Shown: in pieces, positions 10,980 through 23,287 of the stretch
How positions within the stretch are numbered: position 1 is the first letter of the stretch
Layout: the number at the start of each line of letters is the position of its first letter
NCBI GenBank assembly: GCA_949317995.1
Contig: OX439050.1
Coordinates: 1,178,001-1,242,000 of the forward strand
Reading direction: 5' to 3'
From: Acholoe squamosa
Lineage: Eukaryota; Annelida; Polychaeta; Phyllodocida; Polynoidae
DNA length: 64,000 bases
Translations under genes and position numbers: made by a program
Notes under the pieces: generated by a model
Told to the model about the DNA's origin: nothing
Database searches by the model: none
What the model saw: the letters and a program-made list of their open reading frames with translations, nothing else

Positions 10980-13469
10980 CTAGGCTGTTTCCACAGTCAC
11001 TGGGGAGGGCTGGTGGTTTAGAAAATTAGCAATAGTCTGCATGTTTGACCTTGTGGTCTCCTCCTGGTGTTCATCAATAATTATATCTGTTGTATTTTCC
11101 AGTGCTGTCATGGTCACCGGGCTGGTGCCACAATCATTCTGGAGAATCATGGAGTAGTACAGTCCCTTGTTTTTAAGGGCTGGTATGGTGCTGAACCTAG
11201 TGTGCCAAGGTAAGTGTATCACCTGAGGAAGGTGATAAGCAAATTCTCCTCTCTGTGTTGTTATAACTGCTGGTCCGTTCCAGGTAAATATAGCCTTAGG
11301 TAGTGGGAAGGTTTTAACCACTATATCCTTATAGGTCAGGGCAGCTGCTGATTTAATCTCATCAAATTCATGTGGTTTTGGCCTCATGGGTAGCGCGAAG
11401 TTTGAGTCTCCACAATATCTTTTTAAAATGTATTGTGGGATTCGTGCGCTTGGCCACATTTTTCCTGCCACAGTGTGTCTGTGCAAATTTCTTAAGGTAC
11501 TTCATTATTCTGTAGGCTGAGTAGATGGTCAGGGTGAATAATATAGCAATTATCAGGGTGTGGGTTTCCTGAATTGTGAGGAAAGGGGTAATTTTGGTAG
11601 GATTCTTATCTGGGAGCAATTTGTGTAGGGGCAGCTCTGTGACTAGTCTAAATGCTTTGGCTGTAGGCCGGTAGGCTACAGTCCCTCCTAGTCTGTACAG
11701 TTTGAGTAGTATGTATACTATAAAAATGTGAGCTGATATCCCTAGGATGAGTCCTAAGCTTTGGAAGATTGGATGCTCTGTCACTCGACGTAGGTGTGAT
11801 TCTACGTAGCGTGTTTCCATTGCCTTATCAAGGTTGGATGCATCATTTAATAATGTTTTGGATTTAGTTGAGTAGTATCATCCATGATTGGATTTTCCTG
11901 TAGTTTGTCTAAGGTTCTAGAAAGGTTTACTACTGGGAAACTTGGAAGATTCTCTCTTTCATCTGGTTTGGTTTCAGAAATTTGGTTAAGTGCTGCCATG
12001 AATGGTAAATTAATTGTCTTGAGAATGTAATGAAATGATAAGGTTGAGTTACAGGGCAACCTTGTGTTTGGAAGAGAAAATTCTCCTACACTGATTGTGC
12101 ACCCACAGGGTACACCTATGATTGAGTAGGACTGGGCTTTTAGAGTGTCAGACGTTTTACCATGGCAGTTGATAAAGTAATGGGGTTCATTAGTAGTGAC
12201 CAGATACTCATCTTCAGAAATGGAAATAGCATGGGTGGTAGGTGCTTGCAGTGGTGAAACTGTAAACTTGCAATGTTCCTTAATCTGTTGAGCCTGGTAA
12301 GTAAAAATGGCTACAGGGCATGTAGGCCTGTGCTTATAAATTCTACCATTTACATCTCTGCATACCTTTACTGTAGTACCTTCACATGCCTGCATATCAG
12401 CTGAGTCCAATTCGATGAATAATGATTCATCGTAAGATACTGCTAAAAACTCAGTTGCGGTTTTCAATCTGGTGACTCCTCTGGTGGGGGTCTCCTGTGT
12501 GTCTATAGGCATGGGTGATGTAATCATTTGGTACAGTTTGAAGGTAGAGGTAGTAGATTGAATTATAATGTCCAGATAAATATATATATATATGGTGAGC
12601 TGAGTAAGTGTATGAGGTCAGCTTCTGTGAATAATAGAAAACTAAGTCATTAATTGGGACTTGTGCTCCAGGGTGTGTAATCCTAAGTTTGTTGTTAATG
12701 TCAATTAAATATCTAGCAAGGTCTGAGGGTGGTACTATATCAGGGGTCAGGATTCCTGATGATAGCATCCTCAGGGCTGCATTTGTTCTTTGCAGTGATT
12801 GAATTGTATTCATTCTTGCTGCTATGATTATTAATGCATCATTTAATACTTGCATTTTCTCCCTTTGAGTTTTCTTGTGCCTTGAATATGAGTCAAGAGA
12901 CCTGGACATGTTAGAGGCCCATAGGTTGACGGTGTCACCTATGGTGTTGATGTTACTGTCCAGTACCTTCTTATCTTGGATGTATGCTTTAACAAACTTA
13001 TCTTGTCTGTCTGTGATCTTTTTAATGAGACTTGCTGCTTCCTGATCTTGTTTAGCAAATTTTCTTAGTATTTCATTTATGTTTTTGAGCTGTCCCATGA
13101 CTTGGTTTCCATCTTCTACTGTGGCTAGACCTAGCACACCGCGAAACAGGGGTGCTAGAAAACCCAGTATGGCCTCTCTTTTGGCCTTGTCCAATGTGTT
13201 TATGGGGTTGGATAAAAACAATTTGATGGAGGCTAATGTTTCATTTATCTCCTTGTCTGCAATTTCCAGCAAGGTGTCAAGCTCTTTGGCTTGTTGGATA
13301 ATTTGACCAGTATTGTGGATGTATGTCCATTGACCAAAGGTTGAGGGCTAGGTTTGAATACTACTCCTATGTTTTGTCTCACCACAGGTGTATATCCTGC
13401 AGTAAGTGGTTCTATAATATATAATAACAGCATAGTTAGCAGTATGGGTGCAACTCTCAGTCTTCCCAT
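10980..13469 (-). pseudogene. R1 env-like glycoprotein gene, broken
   Basis: This segment is homologous along its length to the intact R2 env (42183-44807). It begins at an ATG in CACCATGGG context (13469-13467), with a signal-peptide-like start. The reading frame then breaks at about 13340, 12500, 11840 and 11480. A deletion near 13300 removes a piece of the region before the KR site. The fusion-peptide-like segment, the Cys-rich domain and the two C-terminal membrane segments are still recognisable. It cannot make a full-length product. Confidence 0.85.
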
Positions 13470-14199
13470 GGTGCTTGTGTAAAGCAAATTTGCTGTTTAA
13501 AGTCTTGTCAAATTTGTAGTAATTTTGTGCTGGTAAAGTCTAAGTGTATGGTGGAACACTCTAAATGGAGTGGTTCAAACTGTACCTTTGCAAGATTGAG
13601 CTGTCTTGGCAATATGTCCGGTGAGTCTATAGAGATTGACCAGTTAATGGTAAGGTCAGGTTGAAGGTGAAGTAGGTTTGTTCTTTATCCTAGTGCAGTC
13701 TCTCCTAATGGAGAAGTGGGCTGGCTAATTCCCAAGTGGGGTCCTGTATGTATTGGTATTGTTTCTCTGGAGTCAAGGCCTTGATCTTCAGTGTCTGCAA
13801 CTGTGGGGGTCTATTGTGTAATCTGTGTACTGGTAATTAGCTCCTCCTGTCATCCAGGACAGCCATTCATGACCGTCTAGACAGTTGTCTGAGGGTAGCT
13901 TATAAGGTCAATTGATCTCTATAGACTGCTATGTTGGCATAGCGCGCTCTTTCATGTGGGGATTAGGCTTTAGACACTCCATTGTGTTACCCTTACTCTT
14001 CTTAGACTTCATGTCTGCTTTACTTGGAGGGTCCCAGTCTTTGCCATTCAGTGGCAATAACCTACTGATATGTCTACAAATTTGATGGCTTTATATATAT
14101 AAGTAATTCATTATCAGTCACACATGCCTTTGTGTGGATGAGGAGAGTTTGTAATAAATTTTGAAAATCTTATGTACTTTTAGGTATCTCAATATATTT
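13470..14199 (-). other. R1 pol-env intergenic segment
   Basis: No intact ORF. It matches R2 41357-42182, including the stretch encoding MKSKKSKGNTMECLKPN in R2. Here the frame has an early stop and a further stop where R2 has CAG. Confidence 0.5.
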
Positions 14200-17100
14200 C
14201 TAATTTATTGAAACTGCACCACATTTAGATGTTTTTCTTAGCATGTGGTGTGCAGGCCTAGGCTTAATAGGGCCTATACCTGTGGTTTCTTTTGTAAGGG
14301 TGATGTCTTTTTTGTTTCTTACAATTTTGTTGTAGTATTTGGCTTCATGTGGAATAAGCCTGTGTGCAAATTTATTGTTCCTGACAGCTACAACCTTTTT
14401 CAGTCTGTCTATGTGTACAGGTCTGGCCACCAATAGATTGGTGTCCAAGTTTTTGAGTTTGGCCCTTGTCAAACTAGGTCTATCTACTACAACATATGGT
14501 CCCATAAAAAGGGGTTGAAGCTTCTTACACTCTGTGTTGGTCAGGATTCTTGGTATGTTGAGGTACACCATGTCGGTGACCTTGATTTCCTGTGGTGTAA
14601 GTTTCTTATCATATCTATCCTTTCTTTCCTTTTGTAGCTTGGCGACCCTTTGTATGGCTTTCCTCCTGGAGGTATCTTGATTTGTTATCATGTTAGCTAC
14701 ATGGTCTGCTACAGTGGATATGTCTTCCTGTATTCCCAGCCCTAAGTCCATTGGGGTGGCTGGGTTCCTTCCATGGAGTAGGAAGAAAGGGGTGAATCCT
14801 GTGGTTTGGGATTCGGTGTTGTTTAATGCAAAGGTTATGGGTTCAATAAATGAATCCCAATTGTTCTGATGCTTTGAGCAGAATGCTCTGAGTGCTGTGC
14901 CAATGCTAGCATTGAATCTATCTACAAGCCCATTTGATTGTGGCCTGTATGGTGAGGAGAATTTATGTTTGATCTTGAGGTGTTTAGTTAACTTTGTGAA
15001 CTTTGCACCTGTATAACATGTTCCATTGTCTGTTTGAAGAGTGGCTGGTGTTCCATTATGACAAATTATATTCTTGTAGAACTCTGCTGCTGTTGTTTTA
15101 GCTTTTAAGTCAGTAGTAGCCCAAGCTGTTGCATATCTGGTAGCATAATCTATGCAGACTTGTATATGTTTGTTTCCCCTGGCAGTTGTGGGAAGTGGTC
15201 CCACCGCATTGAGGTTTAGGAACTTCATTGGTGAAGCCATGTACTCTCTCACTGTCATTGGTGTTTTGTGTGAGTGTACTTGCCTTTTTGCTGTGAGGCA
15301 TGTGTGGCAGGTGGAAACATATTTGGTTGTGTCTGCTAGCATTGACTTCAAATATATCCTAGGTCGGAGTGCTGACAGCATCCTACTTGAGCCAAGATGG
15401 CCACCAGTAGGTGAGTCATGGAAATACTGTAGTGTACTTGCTACCCATTGCTGTGGTATAACAATTTGAAGTGGTACAGTATTGGTTTTTCTCCAATTTA
15501 TTGGGCATATATGGACTAATGTACCATTTACCAAGGTGTATGTCTGGCCTTGGTTGATGATGCTATTTCCTTGTGCTTTTGGTGCAGGCAAGGTCCCATC
15601 CTCCAGATATTGTATGAGGGGCAATATTTCCTTGTCCTTCCTTTGTTCCAAGCCAAGGTTCGTACCTGAGATGGATGTGTCGGGAATCTGATCCAACAGT
15701 TGGTTTATATCTAGCACATGTTGTTTTATTCTGTCTCTTTCCTTTTCTTTTTCATCAACTATTTGCCTATCTTGTGCCTTTAGTTGGGGTGTGTCACTCT
15801 TGTTTTGGTGTGTAGGCTCCTTTGGAGGGCCTATTCTCGCCTTGGTGGGAGCGGCAACCTTTTTCTTTAAAGGCACAATTTGCTTTTTGTCATTCTTCTG
15901 TCTCTCAGAGTTCTTTGATTTATTAGATGCAGTGTCTTTTGTGACATTTTTCTTGGCAGGTGGGGTTTTGTAGGTTTGTTTCCTGTGACCTTTTTTTCTC
16001 TTTTAGAATAGTTTGTGATTGTGTGGGGGGCTTTGGTGTGCCCTCCTGAATCATTTCTCTAGTCTTTGAGTGTGTGGTCATAGGACACAAATGGTTTGAT
16101 GTTTCCTCTCCCTGCATTGATTCAAAGAATCTGACTTATTTGGAACTTGCTTGAGTAATAGCATATAATGTGTCTTCTGAATATTCATCCTCTGAGTCAG
16201 GTGGGGTGGAGGGTGGCTCCTTAGGAGTTGCCTTCAGCATCTGATTGAGTGATGAGAATTCAATAGGCTCAAAGTCATTATCTGGAAAGAGTTGTGAGTA
16301 TTCTCTCTCACAATGGCAAAACACATAGTGTGTAGATTGCTCCAAGATACCCCTAATGGGTGTCTCTGGCCTTTCAATGGTGTTGGGTGGATCATCCCTT
16401 TTGAATGGTACTTTCTTTGTTACTTTTGCAAACTTGGTTCTACTGGCTGCTCTAACTCTCCTTGGTGGGGGTGGAGGGTTAGTCATGGGTCCAGAATCTG
16501 GGTATTCCCTTCTAGACATAACATCTGGTGGTGTGTTATCATCACCTTTCACGTGTTGGATGGTGAATGAAAATTGCTGTATGTCTAGAGCCCATCTGGC
16601 CCATCTATGTGTGAGTCCTGTATTGGTTAATAGTGGGATTAGGGCTGCATGGTCTGTGTATAATCGGAAGTGTCTAGTTTCTAGGTAGTGTCTGAAGTGT
16701 AATACTCCATACACTACTCCCAGTAGTTCTCTCTCTGTGGTATTGTAATTTCTCTCATGTTTGGAGAGGGTTCTACCTGCAAAGGCTACTGGTCTGAGCA
16801 CTCCTTCATTATCTCTCTGTGAGAGTACCGCTCCTAAACTCACATTGGAAGCATCAGTTGCCAAACTGAACTCTTTCTCATAGTTTGGATATCTGAGAAG
16901 AGCATTGGTACAGAGGGCATGCTTTAATGTTTTGAAAGCATTATCTGCATCCTGTGTCCAGACAAATGCTTTGAGATGTGTCTGTAGATCATACAATGGT
17001 CTAGCAATTTGGGCATAACCTTTGATAAACTTTTTGAAGTATTGGCATAGGCCTGTGAAGGATCTGACATTTTTGACTGATTTCGGTGTTTTGATTAATT

Positions 17101-17849
17101 CCACCTTTGTGGGAGATGGTTGCAGTCCCATGGGTGTGACTCTCATTCCCAAGAAGTCTATTCTGTCTATGAAGTATTCACATTTTGATTTCTTCAATTT
17201 GAGTTTACCAACTCTTAAGCTGTTGAAAACATCTTAGGTCATTGAATTGTTGTTCGATCGATGGTGATAATACTAATATGTCATCTAGGTATGGTAGGGC
17301 ACATTTGTATTTGAGTTTGTTCAGAATCAATGTTGCTAGATGGCAAAACCCCGCCGGGGCGGTCGCTTATCCCATCGGCATCCTTTGGTAGACATATTTT
17401 TTGTCATTTGCTATGAATGCGGTTTTATGCTGGTCCTCCTCTCTTATAGGAATTTGAAAAAATCCCTGTTGGGCATCCAGCTTACTGAATACTCTTGGTC
17501 TGAGTGACCCTATCATGTCTAGAGTGTCGTCGGCCCGGGGTGTAGATAAGGCTTGATTGATCGTGTTTTGGTTCAAATGACGAAAATCTTTTACGAGCCT
17601 ATGGCCTCCTGATGATTTTTGTACTAAAAAGGATCTGGAAGCCCAGGGGCCCTCAGCACATTCTCTCAGAATGCCCTGCTGTACTAGCCTTTCACATTCT
17701 TCCCCAATTGCGGCCTGTTTTTCTGGTGTTTGTCTATATGGTAGGAAATGACATGGTACTGCTTCAGGTTTTACATGTATTGAGTGGGTATACAGGTGAG
17801 TAGCACCAATGTCTCCATCTTTTCCTACAAATATATCATCATATATATT
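14200..17849 (-). pseudogene. R1 pol, 3' portion (RT, RNase H, linker, integrase), broken
   Basis: This is homologous to R2 pol from the RT N-terminus to the stop. RT fingers lie at 17849-17367. The YLDD palm motif is still readable near 17285 but in a shifted frame. RT thumb, connection and RNase H (TDASNVSLGAVLSQ) lie at 17197-16500, the basic linker at 16500-15700, and integrase at 15700-14200. The integrase catalytic Asp of the LDAVG motif is Asn (codon complement 15208-15210), and the catalytic Glu of LVERFN is Asp (14920-14922). Frames change near 17360, 17200 and 16000. Upstream pol resumes at 60433 beyond the inserted LINE. Confidence 0.9.
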
Positions 17850-18125
17850 GGAAACCAAGATGGCCGTCACAGAGTAGAGACGTGTGGAGCACGCGCTCTC
17901 CAAAAATTCCATTGATAAAAGGACTTTCAGGGTATATTACTATCCTCACACCTGTTCACTAAGGATTTAATGTCTCTATACACAGACTGTGGGTAAGATG
18001 TTGATGAAATTTTACATCGATCACTTAGAAAACTGATTTTCCTGCTTACACTACGAGGCTTATAGCCGGTAGCGGTCAGTCTATATATATACATACTCAA
18101 TGTGTCAAGCTTGACTGAATAGGGG
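17850..18125 (+). other. L1 5' untranslated part
   Basis: A non-coding 276-bp segment between the R1 pol breakpoint and the Z2 target site. The last four bases, GGGG (18122-18125), are duplicated at 30513-30516, where LINE sequence resumes and ORF1 starts 45 bp later. Confidence 0.55.
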
Positions 18126-18505
18126 TGTAATGTATGACCGTAGATGGTTCGGAAAGGATCACGAATACAAGGATATCCGGTTTCAAAAGGCAACAAGTCT
18201 TTATTCAGTATCCTAAGTTACAGGGAGCTAAATAGATTCCGTTCGGAAAGCTCAGATTCACGACTACCAGGTAAGGCTTCGGAGTCAGTAAAGTTCAGAT
18301 GGTATTCCTAGGGAATCCGGTCAGATTCTCCGTGTCCTAGGTTCCGACCCGACTATTATATAACCACAGGAGTTGGGTGGCGACCTCTCGTGTTCAAACC
18401 CCGCAGCCCGCCAGGCGTACCAGGCTCTCAACCCGAAAGGCCGCTCCGCTCGGAACCTAGGCAACCCGTAAGCCATAAACACTACTACTAAACCGTGCCC
18501 CTACA
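18126..18505 (-). repeat. 3' LTR of Z2 (with adjacent purine tract)
   Basis: 380 bp, matching 30094-30512 except for two deletions totalling 39 bp, one of which removes the U3 palindrome. On the minus strand it starts TGTAGGGG and ends CATTACA, with TTATATAAT (complement of about 18352-18360) and AATAAA (about 18199-18204). The complement of 18506-18520 (GGTGGGGGTAG) is the polypurine tract. Confidence 0.9.
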
Positions 18506-19750
18506 CTACCCCCACCAAGACTATAACAAGGTGTTACATAATGGGTAGAAGCTAACTTATAGTATTTACAACAAAAATATATTACAAAGGGCGCACGGCT
18601 GGCTTACAGGTTGTCTGACTCTACATTAAAGTATAAACATCGAAATATGATGAGTATTGATATGGTTATATGAACACATTTACACCATAGTATGTACGTT
18701 ATAAGTGCAATAAATACATCTAATCAGATGTTTGTTTCAGTGTTATCATTTACACAGTACATATAGCTTTTACGGTGTTAATCATCATAGTTTATACAGT
18801 AAGAAATGGAAGACTTAATACAGCTGCTTCCATATATACCATGTTAACCTGGAGTATTTATTTGGCTATCCGAACTAGGTTAATAAGTAGATACCATATT
18901 TTAAACCCGTACGAGATGATATAGATAACGTATATAATCCTTAGGTTCAGAATGGAAGGAATTAATATCGATTCTAGTTAGGATACATGTATTATACGAA
19001 TAACCTAGGATACCTTGGTAAGTATGATATGTGAATAATATTAATGATGTTTTAAATAGTTTTATACATTTATAGCACCGAAAAAAAACACATATACGAC
19101 CCTGAACACTTAGTGGTGATAAAGATATGGTCTTAACAATTGCCAGATATATGTAGTTTATTTAGATAGTAACCTACCAGTGTAGCAGGAAACTGTACAA
19201 ACATTTAGGATTAAATAGTAACGTAGTTTTCATATCACCCTTGGAGTTTTCCATATGTATGGCCGTCCCCTCATCTCGATATAGTTGTGTAACGGTACTA
19301 GCTCAGGGCCTCTCGGGACCTTTCAGAGTCTGAGTACAGGGTCGTCCGTCTCCTAAGTTCTGGAATGTCCATTCCGGTCGTATTCAACTGCTTACAGGTG
19401 AGTCCTAAGTATTGTAACCGCCTCATAAAATTCACTGATATCTGGTTGACCATGAATAAAAACAGCAGTTCTTGGAGGAAGCCAGTCCAACAGGGGTTTT
19501 CATAAGGCCAAGATGTTGCATTATCAATATAATACACATTTGTAATGTTATCTTGACTTTTATCTTTCTGTACTGTGTGCACCAGATATGTGCACTTTTT
19601 CTGACATTCACCCTTATAAGTGGGCTCCACGTATCGTAATCGTCTGCTGCCAGCCCTCGTATCCACTCCAGTTGTCAGCACTCATCATACCATTCAGATT
19701 CATGTCAGAACATATTACAAATAAAATTCTACAGATCAATCTTATCAAAC
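18506..19750 (-). other. Z2 3' region
   Basis: AT-rich and mostly non-coding. A 384-nt frame at 19298-19681 has no ATG near its start, several Cys and one hydrophobic run (FLQELLFLFMV). It is not recognised, and I do not call it a gene. Confidence 0.4.
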
Positions 19751-22697
19751 TTATTTGCTTCCGGAATCCTTGGGTTTTTCCGGTTCTAACCCATACAGAG
19801 CAATCTGTTCGTCAATCATATCTTTGTCCTCACGGCGAGTGCCTTCCCAATACGATAGTCTCTTTCCGAAGGCTTCAAAAAATTTCTGATTCAGAAAGTC
19901 AACCTCACTCCTGGCCTCAACAGTCCAGAATTCGGATCCTTTCTTCTGACGTGCCTCCTGGGCTTCCAATACTTTAATTTTCTCCTTATGTTCCGCGTCT
20001 CGTTCTGATTCGATCCGACTGATTTCCAGAGATTGGACTGATTCGGTCAGATGCATTACGGAACCCACAACATTTTGTAGGTATTCTACGGACATAGCAT
20101 GGTGGCATTTCTGCCAGTCAATCATACAGCTCTTTTGAATCTGGAAGCTTTCCGGAGAGATGTTCGCAATGTCATAGTTGACTGGATCTTGAATATACGA
20201 ACCCCGCGTAGGCAGCGGTTCGCGTTCGGAATAGTCTGAGGATCCAGAGTGTTTCCGACGTCTGGGGTTCACATCCAGAAGCCTGTCTGTGAACCCCAGA
20301 CAGGCTTCTGGATGCTAAAGAGGAGGTTGCCACATCTCCCTGGGGGGTGGAGATCGTGACTCCCCTGCCATTTCCGACGGGTGGTGGGGTAGGCTTAGCC
20401 CAGTTTCCGACAGCACGGTTTCCAGACGATGCAGACTTGGGTGTTCCCCTTCCGATACCAGTGGACCGTTCCCTACCCCGTTGGTTAAGGGTCTGGCTTT
20501 CAGGTCCGGATGGTCCCATTTCCGGAAAGTCCTTATCTTTGTCCTTATTCACATCAAACACAGGTGGGGCAGCGCCTCTCAATGAAGACAGAGGAGACGA
20601 TGCTTCCAGACTGCGATCCCTACGATCAGGTGCCGGGCGTTGGATCCCAGAGAATGAGATCTTACCCGGCTGTGGCTTCATACGTTTTGTGGATGTGGCC
20701 TTATTGGAGTCCCGATAGGCACTGTCGCCCCGGTACTCCCTCATCTCTCCGAACTGTTCATTGGTAATCCTTAACCTTCCCGAAGTGTAATTCAGCTGAA
20801 ACGCCGCCTCCAGTTTGGAGTTGACGTGCGTTTCAACTTCGCACAATCTACTGACTTTCGAATTCAGACTCCGGAAGTTAGTTTTCTTCCAGGAGTCCCA
20901 CTTATCGATCAGAAGTTTGTGCAGATCTAAGGCTGCCTTCAGAGCTGATTTCACACCGATCTGGTGTTCATCCTTCAGATGTCGGACTAGTTCACTCTTT
21001 CGGAACGTGGTTAGTCCCGAGCAGATGGCACTATTCCTTCCTTTATTCATATAACACATATACACCGGGTGATGGTGCATATGTTCCTCAACAATGTGAC
21101 GGATGAATCTCATGTGGGAGCTGAACTTTTCGGGTTCGTCACTTCCCCTAGCACAGATAATGAACGGACAGGTGGTGTTGTTATCTTTATCCCAACTATC
21201 GATGGCCCACTTGATCTCACAGTAGGCATCAAAATCGTAATACTCCTTATTCCGGTTGTCGATAGTTTGTTCAACCCAGTTTACATGGAAATAATTCGGA
21301 TTCCGGTCCTGACGAGTGTATCTCATCCACTCTTCATCATCCTGCTCCCCATCCATGTTAATGAACGGAGGGCAGCTATAATAACGAGTGTTTCGCTTAC
21401 ACTCTTCCAGGGATTTGGGAATCATGTGCATGAATCCACTCCTGACATTGTTCCAGATCTTCTTCTCATCGAGGGTGGGTGCTTCCTCGTCATCATATAG
21501 CTCGGGATGGTCTATGTCCGTAGACCAATCCCATGTATCCGACTCCGTGGTATCCTTTGAGCCGGAAGCCACAGGTTTCGGAACGACAGCAGTCTCCGGA
21601 ATAGCGCCAGTTGGCTTCGGACTTGTGGCTGCCGCAACCCGAGTTGCCTCGTTTCCGGCTTCCTCCTCCTCCGCCTTCTTATCCATCTTTTCCTTCTTCT
21701 TAAGCTTATCTCTCTCCTCTTTCTCCTTTTTCTTAATCAGGGCTTTCGCCTTTTTACTTAAACTCTGTTTCCAGCCTTCTTTTTCCTTAACAGTGCCCTT
21801 CGTACTTACTCGGGCCTGCATCCGGGCTTTGGTCTCCTCTACGGAAGCACTTAGCCCGGTACTTATTTCAGTTAACTGTTCTTTCTGTTTTCTTAACACT
21901 TCTTCTTGTTGTTCCAACTTCTCATCGGCTTCTGACTGCATTCTTACGACTTCCCTCTCAATCCGGCTGTCTTCAGCTCGCAGCTCGCTTTCAGAAAGTG
22001 TGTCAGATGAGACGGAGGATTTCCTGCGGGTAGGCCTAGCAGTAGCCCCTCCCGCAGCTTCACCCCCATCGTCGATATCCATATGGTCCGATCCTGATTC
22101 AATCTTAACAGGGCTCGGTGGGTTTCGTGATGGCTGCATCCCGTACCAGAACAGGGATGCATGCTCCTCAACAGTGGCCTCCGGGTGATCCCGGCTCCAC
22201 TTGTCCTTAACGTATGCCACCGTATGGTAGAACTCTTGGTTCACACTCATACCGGTAGCAAAATCCATATAGTTTAATAATCATATGTCCGGAATCGATA
22301 GATCTTCAGGGATTGCTTTCTTAATCAAGCTCCTCCACATCTCAGGAATCTTTTCCGGTTTAGATGTTTTAGGATTCCAGATATAGTCCTTCTCGAGGAA
22401 GATCGTATCACCATTCGGCCATACAATGCTTCCCAACGAATAATCAATCTTACGATGATTTTCCGGGGGGTCCATCATGGCTTCGGTTGATTCTGAATGT
22501 ACAGATTTTGCTGGGTAGGGGGGTGGAGGCATCTCCGCAGTTCCCACTCCACTAGTGTCCAGATCCAGACATACCAGCGTGTTTGCTGCTTCCCTATCTT
22601 CCAGAGCTGCCTTCTCTTCGGGATGGATCAGACTCATTCCCGAGCGGTCCTCCATATCGACAGCATCTTTTCCGCCATTTAGACGTAATTCAGGCAC
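19751..22697 (-). pseudogene. Zinc-finger ORF3 of Z2 (one in-frame stop, one frameshift)
   Basis: Homologue of the Z1 ORF3, in the same place relative to the LTR. The frame 22697-22281 ends in TGA (22283-22281) and continues in the same frame at 22268-20172. The remaining C-terminus is in another frame, 20272-19751. Seen: an acidic N-terminus; a Lys/Glu-rich charged helix (KKKEKEERDKLKKKEK); the conserved tryptophan-rich block; the Cys/His block CPFIIC ... HIVEEHMHHH ... HLKDEH; a linker with MGPSGPE; and a C-terminal helical domain. The first ATG in frame is near 22652 (MEDRSGM). The break coincides with an inverted-repeat structure at 20265-20314. Function unknown; nucleic-acid binding is inferred from the finger-like spacing. 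Confidence 0.8.
20265..20314. repeat. Interlocked inverted repeats (A-B-A'-B') at the ORF3 frameshift
   Basis: On the plus strand, GGGTTCA (20265-20271) is followed by an 18-mer CATCCAGAAGCCTGTCTG (20272-20289). Then come TGAACCC (20290-20296), complementary to the first, and CAGACAGGCTTCTGGATG (20297-20314), complementary to the 18-mer. Both pairings are perfect. The extra 25 bp is 1 mod 3 and sits where the ORF changes frame. Confidence 0.9.
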
Positions 22698-22745
22698 CCC
22701 GGCTGAGCCCAGCAGTACTTCAACGTACTCCTTGACCTTATAATC

Positions 22746-23287
22746 TTAGTTGGTGTTCGTTTTTATCAGAGTATTGAGCTTACAGCAGGGAAAAGCTACC
22801 GAGCAAAATCAAGCACGTCGAGTTTCCCCGGCGTAGAAGCTTGATTAAACAAGATGGCGTCAACTCGCGCGAGAAACCCCAAACCTGAGGTCAAGGGTCG
22901 TACCCTCGTTTTGGGTAATTAGGTCACGCGGTGCCACGTGCTTTCCACGCACCCGTAAACAAAACGGTCTGTCAGAGTTCGTATTGTCTTCCTGGCTCGA
23001 TATCATCTGGAGTACACATAGAGAATACGTATAGCATTATGCTGATACGTCGGATTAATCCGTCCACTACCCACTGGAACCTTGAGGAGCTGACAACAGA
23101 GCAGGTTAGAGCGGTTTCATTACAAACGGACGAGCATCCTGAAGGTGCTGTCAACATAGTTGACACCACTCTCTGTCATAACGAGTAACAAGACAAACAT
23201 TCAAGGGTGTAAACATACACAAAAACAGGACTGTACATAGTTGTGTTTCAGGATTCAATACTTATAAGAACTTATTGTCGGGCTTAT
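22746..23287 (-). other. Z2 spacer between integrase and ORF3
   Basis: About 540 bp without a supported gene. It may hold the leader or splice acceptor for an ORF3 transcript, but no site can be singled out. Confidence 0.4.

Noticed and set aside
19298-19681. Possible env-like or membrane ORF in Z2
   Set aside because: A stop lies directly upstream, there is no ATG near the start, and only one weak hydrophobic stretch is present.
21388-22188. 266-codon plus-strand Ser/Phe-rich ORF
   Set aside because: It is antisense to the charged N-terminal part of Z2 ORF3 and has no independent support.
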